Shown here: positions 35,353 to 44,272 of the stretch, in pieces
How the letters are laid out: each line of letters opens with the position of its first letter
Numbering within the stretch: the stretch's first letter is position 1
Assembly (NCBI RefSeq): GCF_030160455.1
Contig: NZ_BSOJ01000009.1
Coordinates: 124,001 to 188,000 of the forward strand
Origin: Limnobacter litoralis
Lineage (GTDB): Bacteria; Pseudomonadota; Gammaproteobacteria; Burkholderiales; Burkholderiaceae_B
Direction of reading: 5' to 3'
Length of the DNA stretch: 64,000 nucleotides
Translations under genes and position numbers: made by a program
Notes under the pieces: model-generated
Told to the model about the DNA's origin: nothing
The model's database searches: none
The model's input: only the letters and a program-made list of their open reading frames with translations

Positions 35353-36620
35353 GCGGCGTGCATTTCTTCAACTTGAGGGGTACCGATATCGATATGTCCC
35401 ATTGAAGCGTGAAAACTCGAGCTGCTCTGGCTGGCAGCTGCATGAGCCTGCGTTGCGCCAGATTGCTCGAAGATCACCCCTGAGTTCGAGGCGTGTGGGA
35501 ATAAAATTTCACTGGAACCATTGAACGCCTCGGAATCCCATTGTTGGGTGTGCATGGTGGATGAGTCACCCGCGTGTGAGGATTCGTTGGTCGACGAGGG
35601 ATTCAACTGATTTCGGACTTCATCAGCAATGCTGTCTCCCAGGGGGTTGCTGTTACTCTGAGCGCCGTTGTAATTTGAAGCCGAAACAATATTCACCAGT
35701 ACCCCCGCGGAATCCGTTTGACCCGTGGAATTCGAGATGGTGTAGATAATGTGGTCTGTGCCTGTGTAGTCGCTGTGCGGCGTGTATTGTAGTTTTCCAT
35801 CTGAAATGACTACGCTTCCATGGTCTGCAAACGCATTGGTGATTGTAAATGGCCCACCGTGATCATTGTTTAATACATCAATCGTGATGCTCTGATTCTC
35901 ATGTGTGGCCGCGCAGTCGTCGTTGGCCTGAACGGGGTCATGATGCTGGGAGTCGCTGGGTATATGTGTAGGTTCTGACGTGTGCGTAGGTTCAGGCGTG
36001 TGCGTCGGTTCAGGCGTGTGCGTCGGTTCAGGCGTGTGCGTCGGTTCAGGCGTGTGCGTCGGTTCAGGCGTGTGCGTAGGATCAGGCGTATGCGTAGGAT
36101 CAGGCGTTGGCGTGGGTGTGGGCTCCGAAGGCGTAATTGTGGGGTTATCGCTGGGGTTTACCGGCGTCTTCGGCATGTCCTGGCAAGTCACTGTCTGGTA
36201 GTAGTTTTCTACATAAGTGATTTGTTGCTGACCGTTTTCATGAACGCCCGGATCGTAAACAGGCAATTCATTGGAAATGTGGTGCTCAACCACATAGCCT
36301 GTGTGTGTCAGCGGAAGGTCGCGAGGCGCGTTGTTGTCTTGCGCTTCAACGTTAATGTATTTGCGAATGACGTTCTTGGCGGCAGGTTCATCATTGAAAG
36401 GCACAATTTCGCCGGTGTTGGGGCGCACCAACCAGCCAGTCGGACCATCAAGGGGATGGACATCGTTGGGTTCCGTGATTTGCCCGTGCGTAAACGGGCC
36501 AAGCTGAACGACAACTTCTGTTTCAGGTTTACGTTTCAGGCCCTTTCGAGGGCGCCTGGGCACCGCTAGGTTTTCGCCTGGGCCGCACTGAGTGGATGGA
36601 GTCGCTGGTGTTTGGCTCAT
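35349..36620 (-). CDS. Candidate type I secretion cargo: repeat linker plus Ig-like domain protein
   Basis: I do not recognise this 423-residue protein as a whole. The N-terminal about 150 residues are soluble, without a signal peptide, and unlike anything I know. A linker of eight six-residue units of the type PEPTHT/PDPTHT (about 173-220) follows. Then comes an Ig/cadherin-like unit (about 230-320), of the type seen in VCBS/Big domains (ANDDCAATHENQSITIDVLNND, DYTGTDHIIYTIS). The C-terminal about 100 residues are rich in Ser, Asn, His and Gln and lack RTX repeats. It lies between the HlyD and TolC genes and shares a GTGA overlap with TolC. Position, lack of Sec signal and domain content suggest that it is the exported substrate. 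AAGGA lies five bases before the ATG. Confidence 0.7.
   Translation of the reverse strand: MSQTPATPSTQCGPGENLAVPRRPRKGLKRKPETEVVVQLGPFTHGQITEPNDVHPLDGPTGWLVRPNTGEIVPFNDEPAAKNVIRKYINVEAQDNNAPRDLPLTHTGYVVEHHISNELPVYDPGVHENGQQQITYVENYYQTVTCQDMPKTPVNPSDNPTITPSEPTPTPTPDPTHTPDPTHTPEPTHTPEPTHTPEPTHTPEPTHTPEPTHTSEPTHIPSDSQHHDPVQANDDCAATHENQSITIDVLNNDHGGPFTITNAFADHGSVVISDGKLQYTPHSDYTGTDHIIYTISNSTGQTDSAGVLVNIVSASNYNGAQSNSNPLGDSIADEVRNQLNPSSTNESSHAGDSSTMHTQQWDSEAFNGSSEILFPHASNSGVIFEQSGATQAHAAASQSSSSFHASMGHIDIGTPQVEEMHAA
35961..36104 (-). repeat. Eight tandem 18-bp units encoding the PEPTHT linker
   Basis: Eight head-to-tail 18-base units lie in frame inside the cargo gene and encode SEPTHI, PEPTHT (five times) and PDPTHT (twice). 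Four neighbouring units (35997-36068) are identical at the base level, showing recent duplication. Copy number is likely to vary between strains. There are no spacers between the units, so it is a coding minisatellite. Confidence 0.95.
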
Positions 36621-36722
36621 TTTGATCCTTGTCGCTAATGGTCATAGCCTGAGTGATCAAATGTTCAGCCTGGTTCCTTTTTTTGGGTTTGCTATCCCGT
36701 TCTGGTGGTTTTATCGGTTGGT

Positions 36723-38099
36723 CTAACGTTCGGTAAATATTTTTGGTGACGCTCTGAGAATAGGCTTGGTCAGATATGACAACACAGACCGTTCCTGAGT
36801 CTCGATGCTGACATTGGCCACCATGCCCGGAATCAGCTTGATCTGAGGATTCGTGCCCACACGTGGAGCCGTTACTTTGACGGCGTAATAGGGTTTGCCA
36901 TAATCATCTGTAAGGCTGTCAGCCGAAATATTGGACACTTCACCATGGATTGCACCAAAAATTGAGGAATCGTAGGCGCTCACCCTAATGGTTGCTTTCT
37001 GGCCTGGCCGAATAAACGCGATGTCTTTGGGGCTTATGCGCGTTTCAAAGACCAGTTGCTCATCAATAGGCACAATTTCAACAACCTCTTTCCCGGCAGG
37101 CACCACTGCACCTTTGGTGTTGTACAGGATTCTCTGGATCAGGCCATCGACGGGGGCTTTCAGAGTAGCGTGCTTGACCCTGTCGCTCAATTCGATCTGG
37201 TTTTGTGCAAGGCTTTCTAGCTTGCCCTTGGTGTCCGCCAATTCTGACCGAGCCTGATTTTCCAGTTTCAATCGCGTTTCCTTGATTTTTTCACGTGCCT
37301 CAGAAATTGCGGACTTCAATCTGGCGCTTTGTGCACTGGCCGCTTGATAATCGCCCTTGGCACTCGCAACGTCTTTCTCAATCCTGAGTACTTCCACTGG
37401 CGAAACGGCACCGCTCTTCAGAAGTGGTCGCATGCTTGCCAGTTCCTGTTCTGCAAGGCTTTGCGCGCTTGCAGCAGCTCGGGCTCTACTTTCAGCCTCA
37501 GCCAGTTCCTGTTGCTTTTGTGTAAGCAGTTGTTCGTTGATTTCGGTCATTGAATTCCATTCTTGCAACTTGGAATTCAGGAGTTTGGTTTCTTGTGCGT
37601 AGAGATCAGGGTACTTGGACTTCATGTCCTCTGGCACTTTCATTTCAGAGTGATTCAGCAGGGCCATCAGTTGCGCTTCACGCATTGTGAGGCTCGCCTC
37701 AATGGCTTCTTTTTCATGAACGTTTGAGCTGAAACGCGTTGTGTCGATCTGTATCAGGGTTTGGCTCGCCTTGACCAGTTGTCCTTCATGCACCTCAATG
37801 TCAGTAATGACACCGCCATCCACAGCCTGAACAATTTGAAGCTTCTGTGAAGGAATGACCTTTGATTCTCCAATGGCCGATTGAGGCACCTGGGCCAAGG
37901 CAGCCCAAACCAGCAAAACCAGAAAGGCCAATAAAGTCAGCTTAACAAGTCGATCGGCTCTTCCTTGTGAGGAGTGCAATTCCCTGATCTGTGAAATGGA
38001 CAAATGGCTGGAACCAGCGATCAGCACTGGCTCGGGATACAAAAATTGGTGAAGTTTTCGGGACAACACTCGGTGAATCTTCAAGACGCGTTCAAGCAT
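36723..38099 (-). CDS. HlyD family type I secretion periplasmic adaptor
   Basis: This adaptor bridges the inner-membrane ABC transporter and the TolC channel. The 458-residue protein has a short cytoplasmic tail and one membrane helix (about 52-70). A barrel/lipoyl region follows (QAVDGGVITDIEVHEGQ), then a long coiled coil (about 125-290), and then the second lipoyl half with ATLKAPVDGLIQRI and the closing beta-barrel with IKLIPGMVANVSIET, the family signature. Its ATG overlaps the end of the ABC gene by eight bases, showing coupling. A gap of 102 bases without clear signals separates it from the candidate cargo gene. Membership in the LapC/HlyD class is clear, but the exported substrate is inferred from the operon. 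Confidence 0.93.
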   Translation of the reverse strand: MLERVLKIHRVLSRKLHQFLYPEPVLIAGSSHLSISQIRELHSSQGRADRLVKLTLLAFLVLLVWAALAQVPQSAIGESKVIPSQKLQIVQAVDGGVITDIEVHEGQLVKASQTLIQIDTTRFSSNVHEKEAIEASLTMREAQLMALLNHSEMKVPEDMKSKYPDLYAQETKLLNSKLQEWNSMTEINEQLLTQKQQELAEAESRARAAASAQSLAEQELASMRPLLKSGAVSPVEVLRIEKDVASAKGDYQAASAQSARLKSAISEAREKIKETRLKLENQARSELADTKGKLESLAQNQIELSDRVKHATLKAPVDGLIQRILYNTKGAVVPAGKEVVEIVPIDEQLVFETRISPKDIAFIRPGQKATIRVSAYDSSIFGAIHGEVSNISADSLTDDYGKPYYAVKVTAPRVGTNPQIKLIPGMVANVSIETQERSVLSYLTKPILRASPKIFTER

Positions 38100-40191
38100 G
38101 AACTCGCTCCTGTAATGCCTGAGCTTCTTTTAACACAGTCGCTTTTTCTCCCTGGGCGATTGCAGTGCCATTGTTCATGAGTACCAGCCTGGATGCACAG
38201 GCAAGCAAATTGAGTTTGTGTGTGGTGAAAAGCAAAGTGGTGGACGAAGGAAGTGACCTCAGCGCTGAAATCAAATAGTTTTCTGATTGTTGATCGAGGC
38301 AAACAGTTGGCTCATCCAGCAGTAGAAGAGACGGGCTTCCAGCCATGGCTCTGGCCAATGAAACCATCTGTCTCTGACCTGAGGACAGGTTGCTCCCCGC
38401 ATTTTCAATTTGCAGGCTTAGTCCCTGAGCCTGACGCCTGACCCAATCGGCCAGTCCCACTGTCTCCAGCGCAGCCCAGCACTCTTTTTCCGTGATCCAG
38501 GGGCGCTTCAAAGTCAGGTTCTCGAATAGGGTCGCCTTCAACAAGAGGGGAGGTTGTTGCGCAAACCCGATTTGACGACCCAATTCAAGTCCATCAAAGA
38601 ATTTGGCTTCCATGTCATTGAGCATGTACTGGCCGGTCCAGAGTGGATGAAGACCAGCGATCATTTTCAGCAGCGATGTCTTGCCTGATCCTGCTGGCCC
38701 AATAATGCCGATCCGATCACCACCTTGCCATCGCATGTCAACGTGATGAAGCAGAAAATCGGCTTCCAGAGGATGGGGTTTTTCAATACCGGGTTTAAGA
38801 ACGCACGCTTGCCTGATTTCAAACCTTGCAAGATTGCCAGATGCGCTTTGACCTGACGGCCTTGTTGTGGAGGACAAAAAACGATCAAGGTCCTCAAAGC
38901 CTGCCTGCGCTGCATGCGTTTGTATGAGTTGACCCTGAAGACGCGAAATCGGAGCAAAGCAACGCATGGTCAACATGGACACAGCGATCAATCCACCCAC
39001 AGTCAACATCTGGTTGACGATCAAAAAGACACCAAGACATATCGTGCTGACCCAACTAATCTGCTGCAAGAGGTAAATCAGTTGGCCCGATGCGAACACC
39101 ACTTCTCGCATGTTGTTGCTGCTGATTCTGCTCAGCAATTGACCCTTGTTCAGGACTTCGGCATACGGGTTTTGAATGCCGTGTAGCTGAATGCCTTCCA
39201 GGTTTTGGATGACGTCCAGCCATTTGGATTGGTTTTCCCGGAATTCCTGAATGTGTTGCTGACCATGAGTCGCAATTTTGCGGTGTGTGTAAGCCACCAA
39301 CAGACTGGTGATGGCTGCCACACTGAGTGAAATCAACAAAAACAAAGGGTGAATGATTGCGATGATGGCCATAAAAAGCACCAGAAACGGCAAATCAATC
39401 AAAGTGACCAGAAACATGCCCGTGATGATGTCTCGAATGCTCTCGAACGAGCGCAAATGTTGCAGCAGATGCGCCGGGTCTGCCTGCGCCGAAGTGCTTG
39501 CAAGCAAGCGCCTGGAGATTAATTCCGTGCATTGAGCATCACTCACTGTGGCCGCGTATTCGGTCAGTCGATGCCTTGCGTGCTTCAGAAGATGATCAAA
39601 AACCAGACAGACAATGACACCCGCCAAGAGGGCAAACAACGAGGCATACGCCTCATTCGGGATGACTCGGTCATACACCTGAATGGAAAAAAACGGCGGA
39701 GCCAGTGCCAGCAGGTTGATCAATATCGAGGCCCAGATGACCGGCTTCAAAGTTGGAACACTCGCCTTTAAGGCTTGCATCAACCAATCGCAATTGGCCA
39801 GTTTTTTCCAGAACTCCACAAGGCCCATGACATTCGGGCTTTTGGGGTGCACCCAGTCGCTTCGCTCACGCAAAATCAATACACGTGGCAATGTAAAGTC
39901 GTCCGGCAATTGCAGCGTGGAAAGGCTACCTGCTTGGGTGAAACTACCTTCGGGCAACTCAACCAAGGCGTGTTCAGGCAGGTTGCCACTTTCTCCTCGC
40001 CTGACATTCAGATGGATTTCAAAGGGGATGTTGCAGCTGGATAGATAGGATTGAGCGCACTTGAGAGGATCGCCATTTTGCTGGCAGGCAAGCTCCCAAT
40101 GACTTTTCAGGAAAGCGTAACCATTGTTGTTCAACGCCTGTTCAAAGGCAGAGACAAATTCAGTGGCGGGAATACGCAGGTCTTGAAGCAT
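38092..40191 (-). CDS. Type I secretion ABC transporter (LapB/LssB-like)
   Basis: This inner-membrane ATPase powers export through the HlyD and TolC partners. The 699-residue protein has an N-terminal domain of about 140 residues that is not a peptidase C39 domain (no catalytic Cys/His pattern). The exporter membrane domain (about 145-420) follows, with the T1SS segment FFSIQVYDRVIPNEA. The ATPase has Walker A GPAGSGKTS, Walker B LLLLDEP, an H-loop TTHK, and a signature read as LSSGQRQ instead of LSGGQ. The start is uncertain. ATG at 40191 is used, GTG at 40206 is possible, and neither has a ribosome site; CCTCCT, the reverse of one, precedes the ATG. It is the first gene of the secretion operon. 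Confidence 0.9.
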   Translation of the reverse strand: MLQDLRIPATEFVSAFEQALNNNGYAFLKSHWELACQQNGDPLKCAQSYLSSCNIPFEIHLNVRRGESGNLPEHALVELPEGSFTQAGSLSTLQLPDDFTLPRVLILRERSDWVHPKSPNVMGLVEFWKKLANCDWLMQALKASVPTLKPVIWASILINLLALAPPFFSIQVYDRVIPNEAYASLFALLAGVIVCLVFDHLLKHARHRLTEYAATVSDAQCTELISRRLLASTSAQADPAHLLQHLRSFESIRDIITGMFLVTLIDLPFLVLFMAIIAIIHPLFLLISLSVAAITSLLVAYTHRKIATHGQQHIQEFRENQSKWLDVIQNLEGIQLHGIQNPYAEVLNKGQLLSRISSNNMREVVFASGQLIYLLQQISWVSTICLGVFLIVNQMLTVGGLIAVSMLTMRCFAPISRLQGQLIQTHAAQAGFEDLDRFLSSTTRPSGQSASGNLARFEIRQACVLKPGIEKPHPLEADFLLHHVDMRWQGGDRIGIIGPAGSGKTSLLKMIAGLHPLWTGQYMLNDMEAKFFDGLELGRQIGFAQQPPLLLKATLFENLTLKRPWITEKECWAALETVGLADWVRRQAQGLSLQIENAGSNLSSGQRQMVSLARAMAGSPSLLLLDEPTVCLDQQSENYLISALRSLPSSTTLLFTTHKLNLLACASRLVLMNNGTAIAQGEKATVLKEAQALQERVHA

Positions 40192-40257
40192 GAAAGGAGG
40201 GCACACATCGACGATTGAACACGTCGTATGGTATGCCCTGCATCAAGGCTTGCAAAT

Positions 40258-40281
40258 CACTCGGTTGGTTCACCCCGAGTG
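40258..40281 (-). terminator. Possible hairpin between moeA and the secretion operon
   Basis: CACTCGG (40258-40264) pairs with CCGAGTG (40275-40281) around a ten-base loop, immediately after the moeA stop on the minus strand. No T run follows, so it may stop transcription only weakly or leave the secretion operon partly readable from moeA. Confidence 0.35.
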
Positions 40282-40282
40282 G

Positions 40283-41542
40283 TTAGACTAGTCCCTCAAA
40301 CGGCACAAACAGTGCAGAGTCACCCGCTGACAGGCTGCCTTGATCATGGGTCAAAAGCAATAGACCATCGCAATCCGACATGCTGCGCAAGATGCCCGAG
40401 CCTTGGGAGCCGGTGAGGTTGGCATAGGCCTGTCCGTCCCTCCATTCGATTCGTGCCCGCTGGTATTCCGTTCGACCTGGCTTCTTTCGCACATCATGGG
40501 CCAATTTCACGTTCTGTACAGGCAATTCGCCCTGAATGGAACCTGCCAATTTGTACAGCGCCTCGCGCACAAATGCATAGAAAGTCACCATGACTGCAAC
40601 CGGATTGCCCGGCAAACCGAACAGCACCGCTTGCCCGCCACGCTGTGTGCGGTTGACCAAACCAAAGGCCATGGGGCGCCCCGGTCGCATGGCAATTTTC
40701 CAGAAGTTGACGCTGCCCAGCTTTTCCACCACGTCTTTGGTGAAATCAGCCTCTCCCACAGAGACGCCCCCGGAGGTCAGGATGACATCGGCGTGGTCGG
40801 CTGCGCGCTGCATGGCGGCCTCCAGCGCTTCCGGGCTGTCTTGCACCACGCCAAGGTCAATCAGCTCGATGAATCGCAGCCGCATCAGCATGCCGAATAG
40901 GGTGTATCGGTTGCTGTCATAAATGCAGCCGGCGTCCAGCACTTGCCCCAAAGAGCGAAGTTCATCGCCTGTGGAAAAAAAAGCCACGCGCAACTTGCTG
41001 TACACCGGCACCTCCGCAATGCCGATGGAGGCCAGCAAACCCAGGTCTGCAGGGCGCAGCACCTTGCCTGCGACAAGCGCAGGTTTGCCCCGTGTTAAAT
41101 CTTCTCCACGCAGTCGGCGGTTGTCGCCTGGTCGCACTGCCTGGCTGTCAAATGAAACACAGGTGCGTTCAGCGTCGGTTGTCGTCAGCTCTTGCATGAT
41201 CACGGTGTCGCAATTAGCTGGCATGGGCGCCCCTGTCATGATGCGCACGCATTCGCCGCGTGCAACGCTGCCTTCATAGGCCTGACCCGCCAGCACAGTG
41301 CCGGCAATTTTAAGCCGTGTTTGGGGAAGTTCCGGTTGCAACGATTGCCCCGAAAAGGCATAACCATCCATGGCGGAGTTGTCATGCGGCGGCACATCAA
41401 TCGGCGAAAGAATGTCCTCTGCCAGTATCTGATCAAGCGCGTCGCGCAGGGCAACACGACGCATTGTCGTGACCCGGTTTAACAGGGCATTGATGGCTGC
41501 TTTGGCCTCATCAACGCGAAGGGTTTTGTTGGAATCTGTCAT
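40283..41542 (-). CDS. moeA: Molybdopterin molybdotransferase
   Basis: MoeA inserts molybdate into adenylylated molybdopterin during molybdenum cofactor synthesis in the cytosol. The 419-residue protein shows DVPPHDNSAMDGYAF (about 49-63), GEDLTRGKPALVAGKVL and the active-site segment LTSGGVSVGEADF (about 250-262). It ends in the usual C-terminal barrel. It is the last of moaA-fdhD-mobA-moeA on the minus strand, 21 bases after mobA. The pathway serves the formate dehydrogenase encoded divergently. Confidence 0.97.
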   Translation of the reverse strand: MTDSNKTLRVDEAKAAINALLNRVTTMRRVALRDALDQILAEDILSPIDVPPHDNSAMDGYAFSGQSLQPELPQTRLKIAGTVLAGQAYEGSVARGECVRIMTGAPMPANCDTVIMQELTTTDAERTCVSFDSQAVRPGDNRRLRGEDLTRGKPALVAGKVLRPADLGLLASIGIAEVPVYSKLRVAFFSTGDELRSLGQVLDAGCIYDSNRYTLFGMLMRLRFIELIDLGVVQDSPEALEAAMQRAADHADVILTSGGVSVGEADFTKDVVEKLGSVNFWKIAMRPGRPMAFGLVNRTQRGGQAVLFGLPGNPVAVMVTFYAFVREALYKLAGSIQGELPVQNVKLAHDVRKKPGRTEYQRARIEWRDGQAYANLTGSQGSGILRSMSDCDGLLLLTHDQGSLSAGDSALFVPFEGLV

Positions 41543-41563
41543 GGCTTGCTATTGTTGGGTGTG

Positions 41564-42154
41564 TCAGGACTGCTTTTCCAATTCAGCGAGTTCTTGCAGT
41601 GTGTTCACGTTGTGAAATGCAGCCGGATCGTCAAATTCCACCAAGGCATGGCGGTGGTTGGCGTACCATTTGTCGATCTTTCGCTCGCCGCGCTTCAAAA
41701 AGTCTTCAATGCTCATCAAAAGATGACTTTTCGCCATCATAAACACCGGTTGTGACTTCCCTTGAGAGGATGCGATTGTCAGTTCAAGTTGTGGGTCATC
41801 TTCAAACGGTGCGTAGAGTTTTTCAGCCAGATTCAGGGGGAAAAAGGGCACGTCGCAAGGCACGCTCAGGATGAATGGGGCTGATGATTCGCTCATCGCT
41901 GCATGAATACCGGCTAGCGGACCTTGGTAGTCGGTCAGACGATCGCACACCACGGGCAGACCAAAACCCTCATACGCTCCCAGGTTGCGGTTTGCATTGA
42001 TGCAAATGTAGTCCAGTTGTTGCTGCAGTCTCAAGAGCGCGTGCAAGGCCAGAGGCGCATTTTTGAAGGTTTGCAAACCTTTGTCTACACCACCCATTCG
42101 GCGGCCCATGCCGCCGGCCAGAATAACAGCCTCTATTTGTTCTTTGTCGATCAT
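41564..42154 (-). CDS. mobA: Molybdenum cofactor guanylyltransferase
   Basis: MobA transfers GMP from GTP to molybdopterin, giving the bis-MGD cofactor needed by formate dehydrogenase. The 196-residue protein has the nucleotidyltransferase motif LAGGMGRRMGGVDKGL (about 12-27) and the Asp motif CDVPFFP. It starts six bases after fdhD and precedes moeA by 21 bases, so it is part of the minus-strand cofactor operon. The length is normal. Confidence 0.96.
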   Translation of the reverse strand: MIDKEQIEAVILAGGMGRRMGGVDKGLQTFKNAPLALHALLRLQQQLDYICINANRNLGAYEGFGLPVVCDRLTDYQGPLAGIHAAMSESSAPFILSVPCDVPFFPLNLAEKLYAPFEDDPQLELTIASSQGKSQPVFMMAKSHLLMSIEDFLKRGERKIDKWYANHRHALVEFDDPAAFHNVNTLQELAELEKQS

Positions 42155-42160
42155 GATCTA

Positions 42161-43027
42161 CTACGCGTAAATTCCAGTTTGTGGTTCTTGTACAAAGCGG
42201 CTCTCGCCGGTGTAGAGCAGATAGTGTTTGCCCTGACAGCGGCCCAACATCGTGATGCCCAGCTTGCGCGCAATGTCATATCCCATCTGGGTCAGCCCAG
42301 ACCTGGAGACCAGAACGGGAATTCCCATCTGCGCACATTTAATGACCATTTCGGAGGTCAGCCTGCCTGTGGTGTAGAATACCTTGTCCTCGGCAGTGAT
42401 GCCTTTCATCCACATCAAGCCGGCAATGGCGTCCACTGCATTGTGCCTTCCCACGTCCTCGACGAACAGCAGGATTTCCCCTCGGTTTTCTCCGCTGTTG
42501 GAACACAGGGCACAGCCGTGAACGGCGCCTGCCGTTTTGTAGACGGACTCGTGCTTTCGAACCTTGTCCATGATGGTGTACAGCACACTTTCATTCAAAG
42601 GAAAGGTGGTCGGCAGATGGATGGACTCAAGGTCTTGCATCATGTCGCCAAACACAGTGCCTTGCCCGCAACCCGTCGTGGTGGTCTTTTTGTCCAGCAG
42701 GCCGGTGTGTTCTGGCAGCTCCCAATAGCTTTGCCCGGTTTGCTTGAAGCGGCTTGTGGTGATCGCAACCGACTCGGTCTCCCAATCAACCTGTATCGAA
42801 TCGATTTCTGAAATGTGTTTTATAAACCTTTGATTAATAAGCCATCCCAATGCAAGCGCTTCGGGTTGCGCGCCCAAGGTCATCAGTGTCAGAAGTTCCT
42901 TCTTGTCCAGATAAAGTGTTAAGGGGTGTTCACCCGAGATTTGCACCGACACACGTTCGCCACGTTCATTGGTGGCCTGTATTTCGATGGTGCTGGCAAT
43001 CGCTGCCTGCGTGATCTTCAGCGTCAT
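42161..43027 (-). CDS. fdhD: Formate dehydrogenase accessory sulfurtransferase FdhD
   Basis: FdhD passes sulfur from a cysteine desulfurase to bis-MGD, which is required for formate dehydrogenase activity. The 288-residue protein has the catalytic pair in VHGCALCSNSG and the family segment ILLFVEDVGRHNAVDAIAG. It ends with the SRSGLTQMGYDIARKLG region. ATG at 43027 follows GGAGGG by ten bases. The open frame upstream to 43144 is antisense-like and overlaps the moaA end, so it is rejected. It lies seven bases after moaA and six before mobA. Confidence 0.96.
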   Translation of the reverse strand: MTLKITQAAIASTIEIQATNERGERVSVQISGEHPLTLYLDKKELLTLMTLGAQPEALALGWLINQRFIKHISEIDSIQVDWETESVAITTSRFKQTGQSYWELPEHTGLLDKKTTTTGCGQGTVFGDMMQDLESIHLPTTFPLNESVLYTIMDKVRKHESVYKTAGAVHGCALCSNSGENRGEILLFVEDVGRHNAVDAIAGLMWMKGITAEDKVFYTTGRLTSEMVIKCAQMGIPVLVSRSGLTQMGYDIARKLGITMLGRCQGKHYLLYTGESRFVQEPQTGIYA

Positions 43028-43034
43028 TGCGCGT

Positions 43035-44153
43035 TTACCCTCCGATGTACGACATTTCGATTTTGGGCAATTTGGGAATGGTGTTGTTGAAGCGGATTTC
43101 GCTGTAATTGTCGCGGCGTGCCGTCCACAGGTTGCGAATCGCATATTCCATTTTGATCAGACGGTCTTCTGAGGACAATTCGGTGTTGCGAATCAGTGGC
43201 TTGATGTCGTGTCCTTGATTGGCAAACAGGCAGGTGTACAGCTTGCCTTCGGTTGACAATCGAATCCGTGAGCAATCTTTGCAAAAGGCTTGGGTGACTG
43301 AAGAGATCACGCCAATTTCTCCCTGACCGTCGCTGTAGGCCCACCGCTCAGCCACTTCGCCGGTGTAGTTCGCATCAAGAGGACGCAGTGGGCCGACCTC
43401 GCGGGCGATGAGATTCAGAACTTCCCGAGATGGCAGCACTTCATCCAGTTTCCAGTCGTTGCTGCTGCCCACGTCCATGTATTCGATAAATCGAAGAATA
43501 TGCGGTGTTTGTTTGAAATAGCGTGCCATCGGCACAATTTCATGGTCGTTCATGCCCTTTTTGACCACCATATTGACCTTGATTGGCCCCAGCCCAGCCT
43601 CATGGGCGGCCTGAATGCCTTCCAGTGCCTGTTCAACACTGAAGTCCACGTCATTCATGGCCTTGAAGGTCGCATTGCTCAGGGCGTCCAGGCTGACTGT
43701 GATTCGGTTTAAGCCCGCTTCTTTCAGTGCCTTGGCTTTTTTAGGCAAGAGGGTGCCGTTGGTGGTCAAGGTCAGTTCAACCGGTTTGCCCAGTGGAGTG
43801 CGCAATGCCGCCAGCTCCTCCACGAGAATTTCCAGGTTTTTTCGCAGCAGGGGTTCACCACCAGTCAGTCTTATTTTCTCAACACCGAGTTTGACGAATG
43901 ATTGGGCGACGTCGCGAATCTCCTCGAAGGTCAACAAAGACTGGTGCGGAAGAAAGGTGTAGTTTTTGTCGAAAATCGATTTCGGCATGCAGTACACGCA
44001 ACGGAAATTGCAGCGATCTGTCACTGATATGCGCAGATCATGCAGTCTTCTGTTGCGTTTGTCTGTGGGCAATGTGTTGTTCTGTGGTGCTGCAAAATCG
44101 AGAGGTATGTTACTCGCACTTTCAGGAACCAATTGAATCACTCGTTCTGTCAT
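43035..44153 (-). CDS. moaA: GTP 3',8-cyclase MoaA
   Basis: MoaA is the radical-SAM enzyme that converts GTP to the cyclised precursor of molybdopterin. The 372-residue protein has the SAM cluster motif [10 protein letters not shown] (about 47-56, C-x3-C-x2-C). The C-terminal cluster cysteines follow in [10 protein letters not shown] with a third Cys in YTCLF. It ends in the essential Gly-Gly. The protein is somewhat longer than usual at its N-terminus. It heads the minus-strand moaA-fdhD-mobA-moeA run and lies 119 bases from the divergent DUF3305 gene, so the gap holds both promoters. A 5-base inverted repeat GATAC...GTATC at 44196-44209 lies in that gap. moaC, moaD and moaE are not in the window. 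Confidence 0.97.
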   Translation of the reverse strand: MTERVIQLVPESASNIPLDFAAPQNNTLPTDKRNRRLHDLRISVTDRCNFRCVYCMPKSIFDKNYTFLPHQSLLTFEEIRDVAQSFVKLGVEKIRLTGGEPLLRKNLEILVEELAALRTPLGKPVELTLTTNGTLLPKKAKALKEAGLNRITVSLDALSNATFKAMNDVDFSVEQALEGIQAAHEAGLGPIKVNMVVKKGMNDHEIVPMARYFKQTPHILRFIEYMDVGSSNDWKLDEVLPSREVLNLIAREVGPLRPLDANYTGEVAERWAYSDGQGEIGVISSVTQAFCKDCSRIRLSTEGKLYTCLFANQGHDIKPLIRNTELSSEDRLIKMEYAIRNLWTARRDNYSEIRFNNTIPKLPKIEMSYIGG

Positions 44154-44272
44154 GTTCCTTTATCCCTGACCCTGTTAGGGGCAAACTCTAATTGTGATAC
44201 TGGGGTATCTTTCTATGTAATAAGGGCGATTGTGCCTTTACTTAAAAGGCGAGGCAACACAGCGAGGCGTAA

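Noticed and set aside
35961-36104. CRISPR-like or satellite repeat array
   Set aside because: The units are contiguous with no spacers, keep the reading frame and encode a regular PEPTHT peptide. No cas genes lie nearby, so it is a coding tandem repeat.
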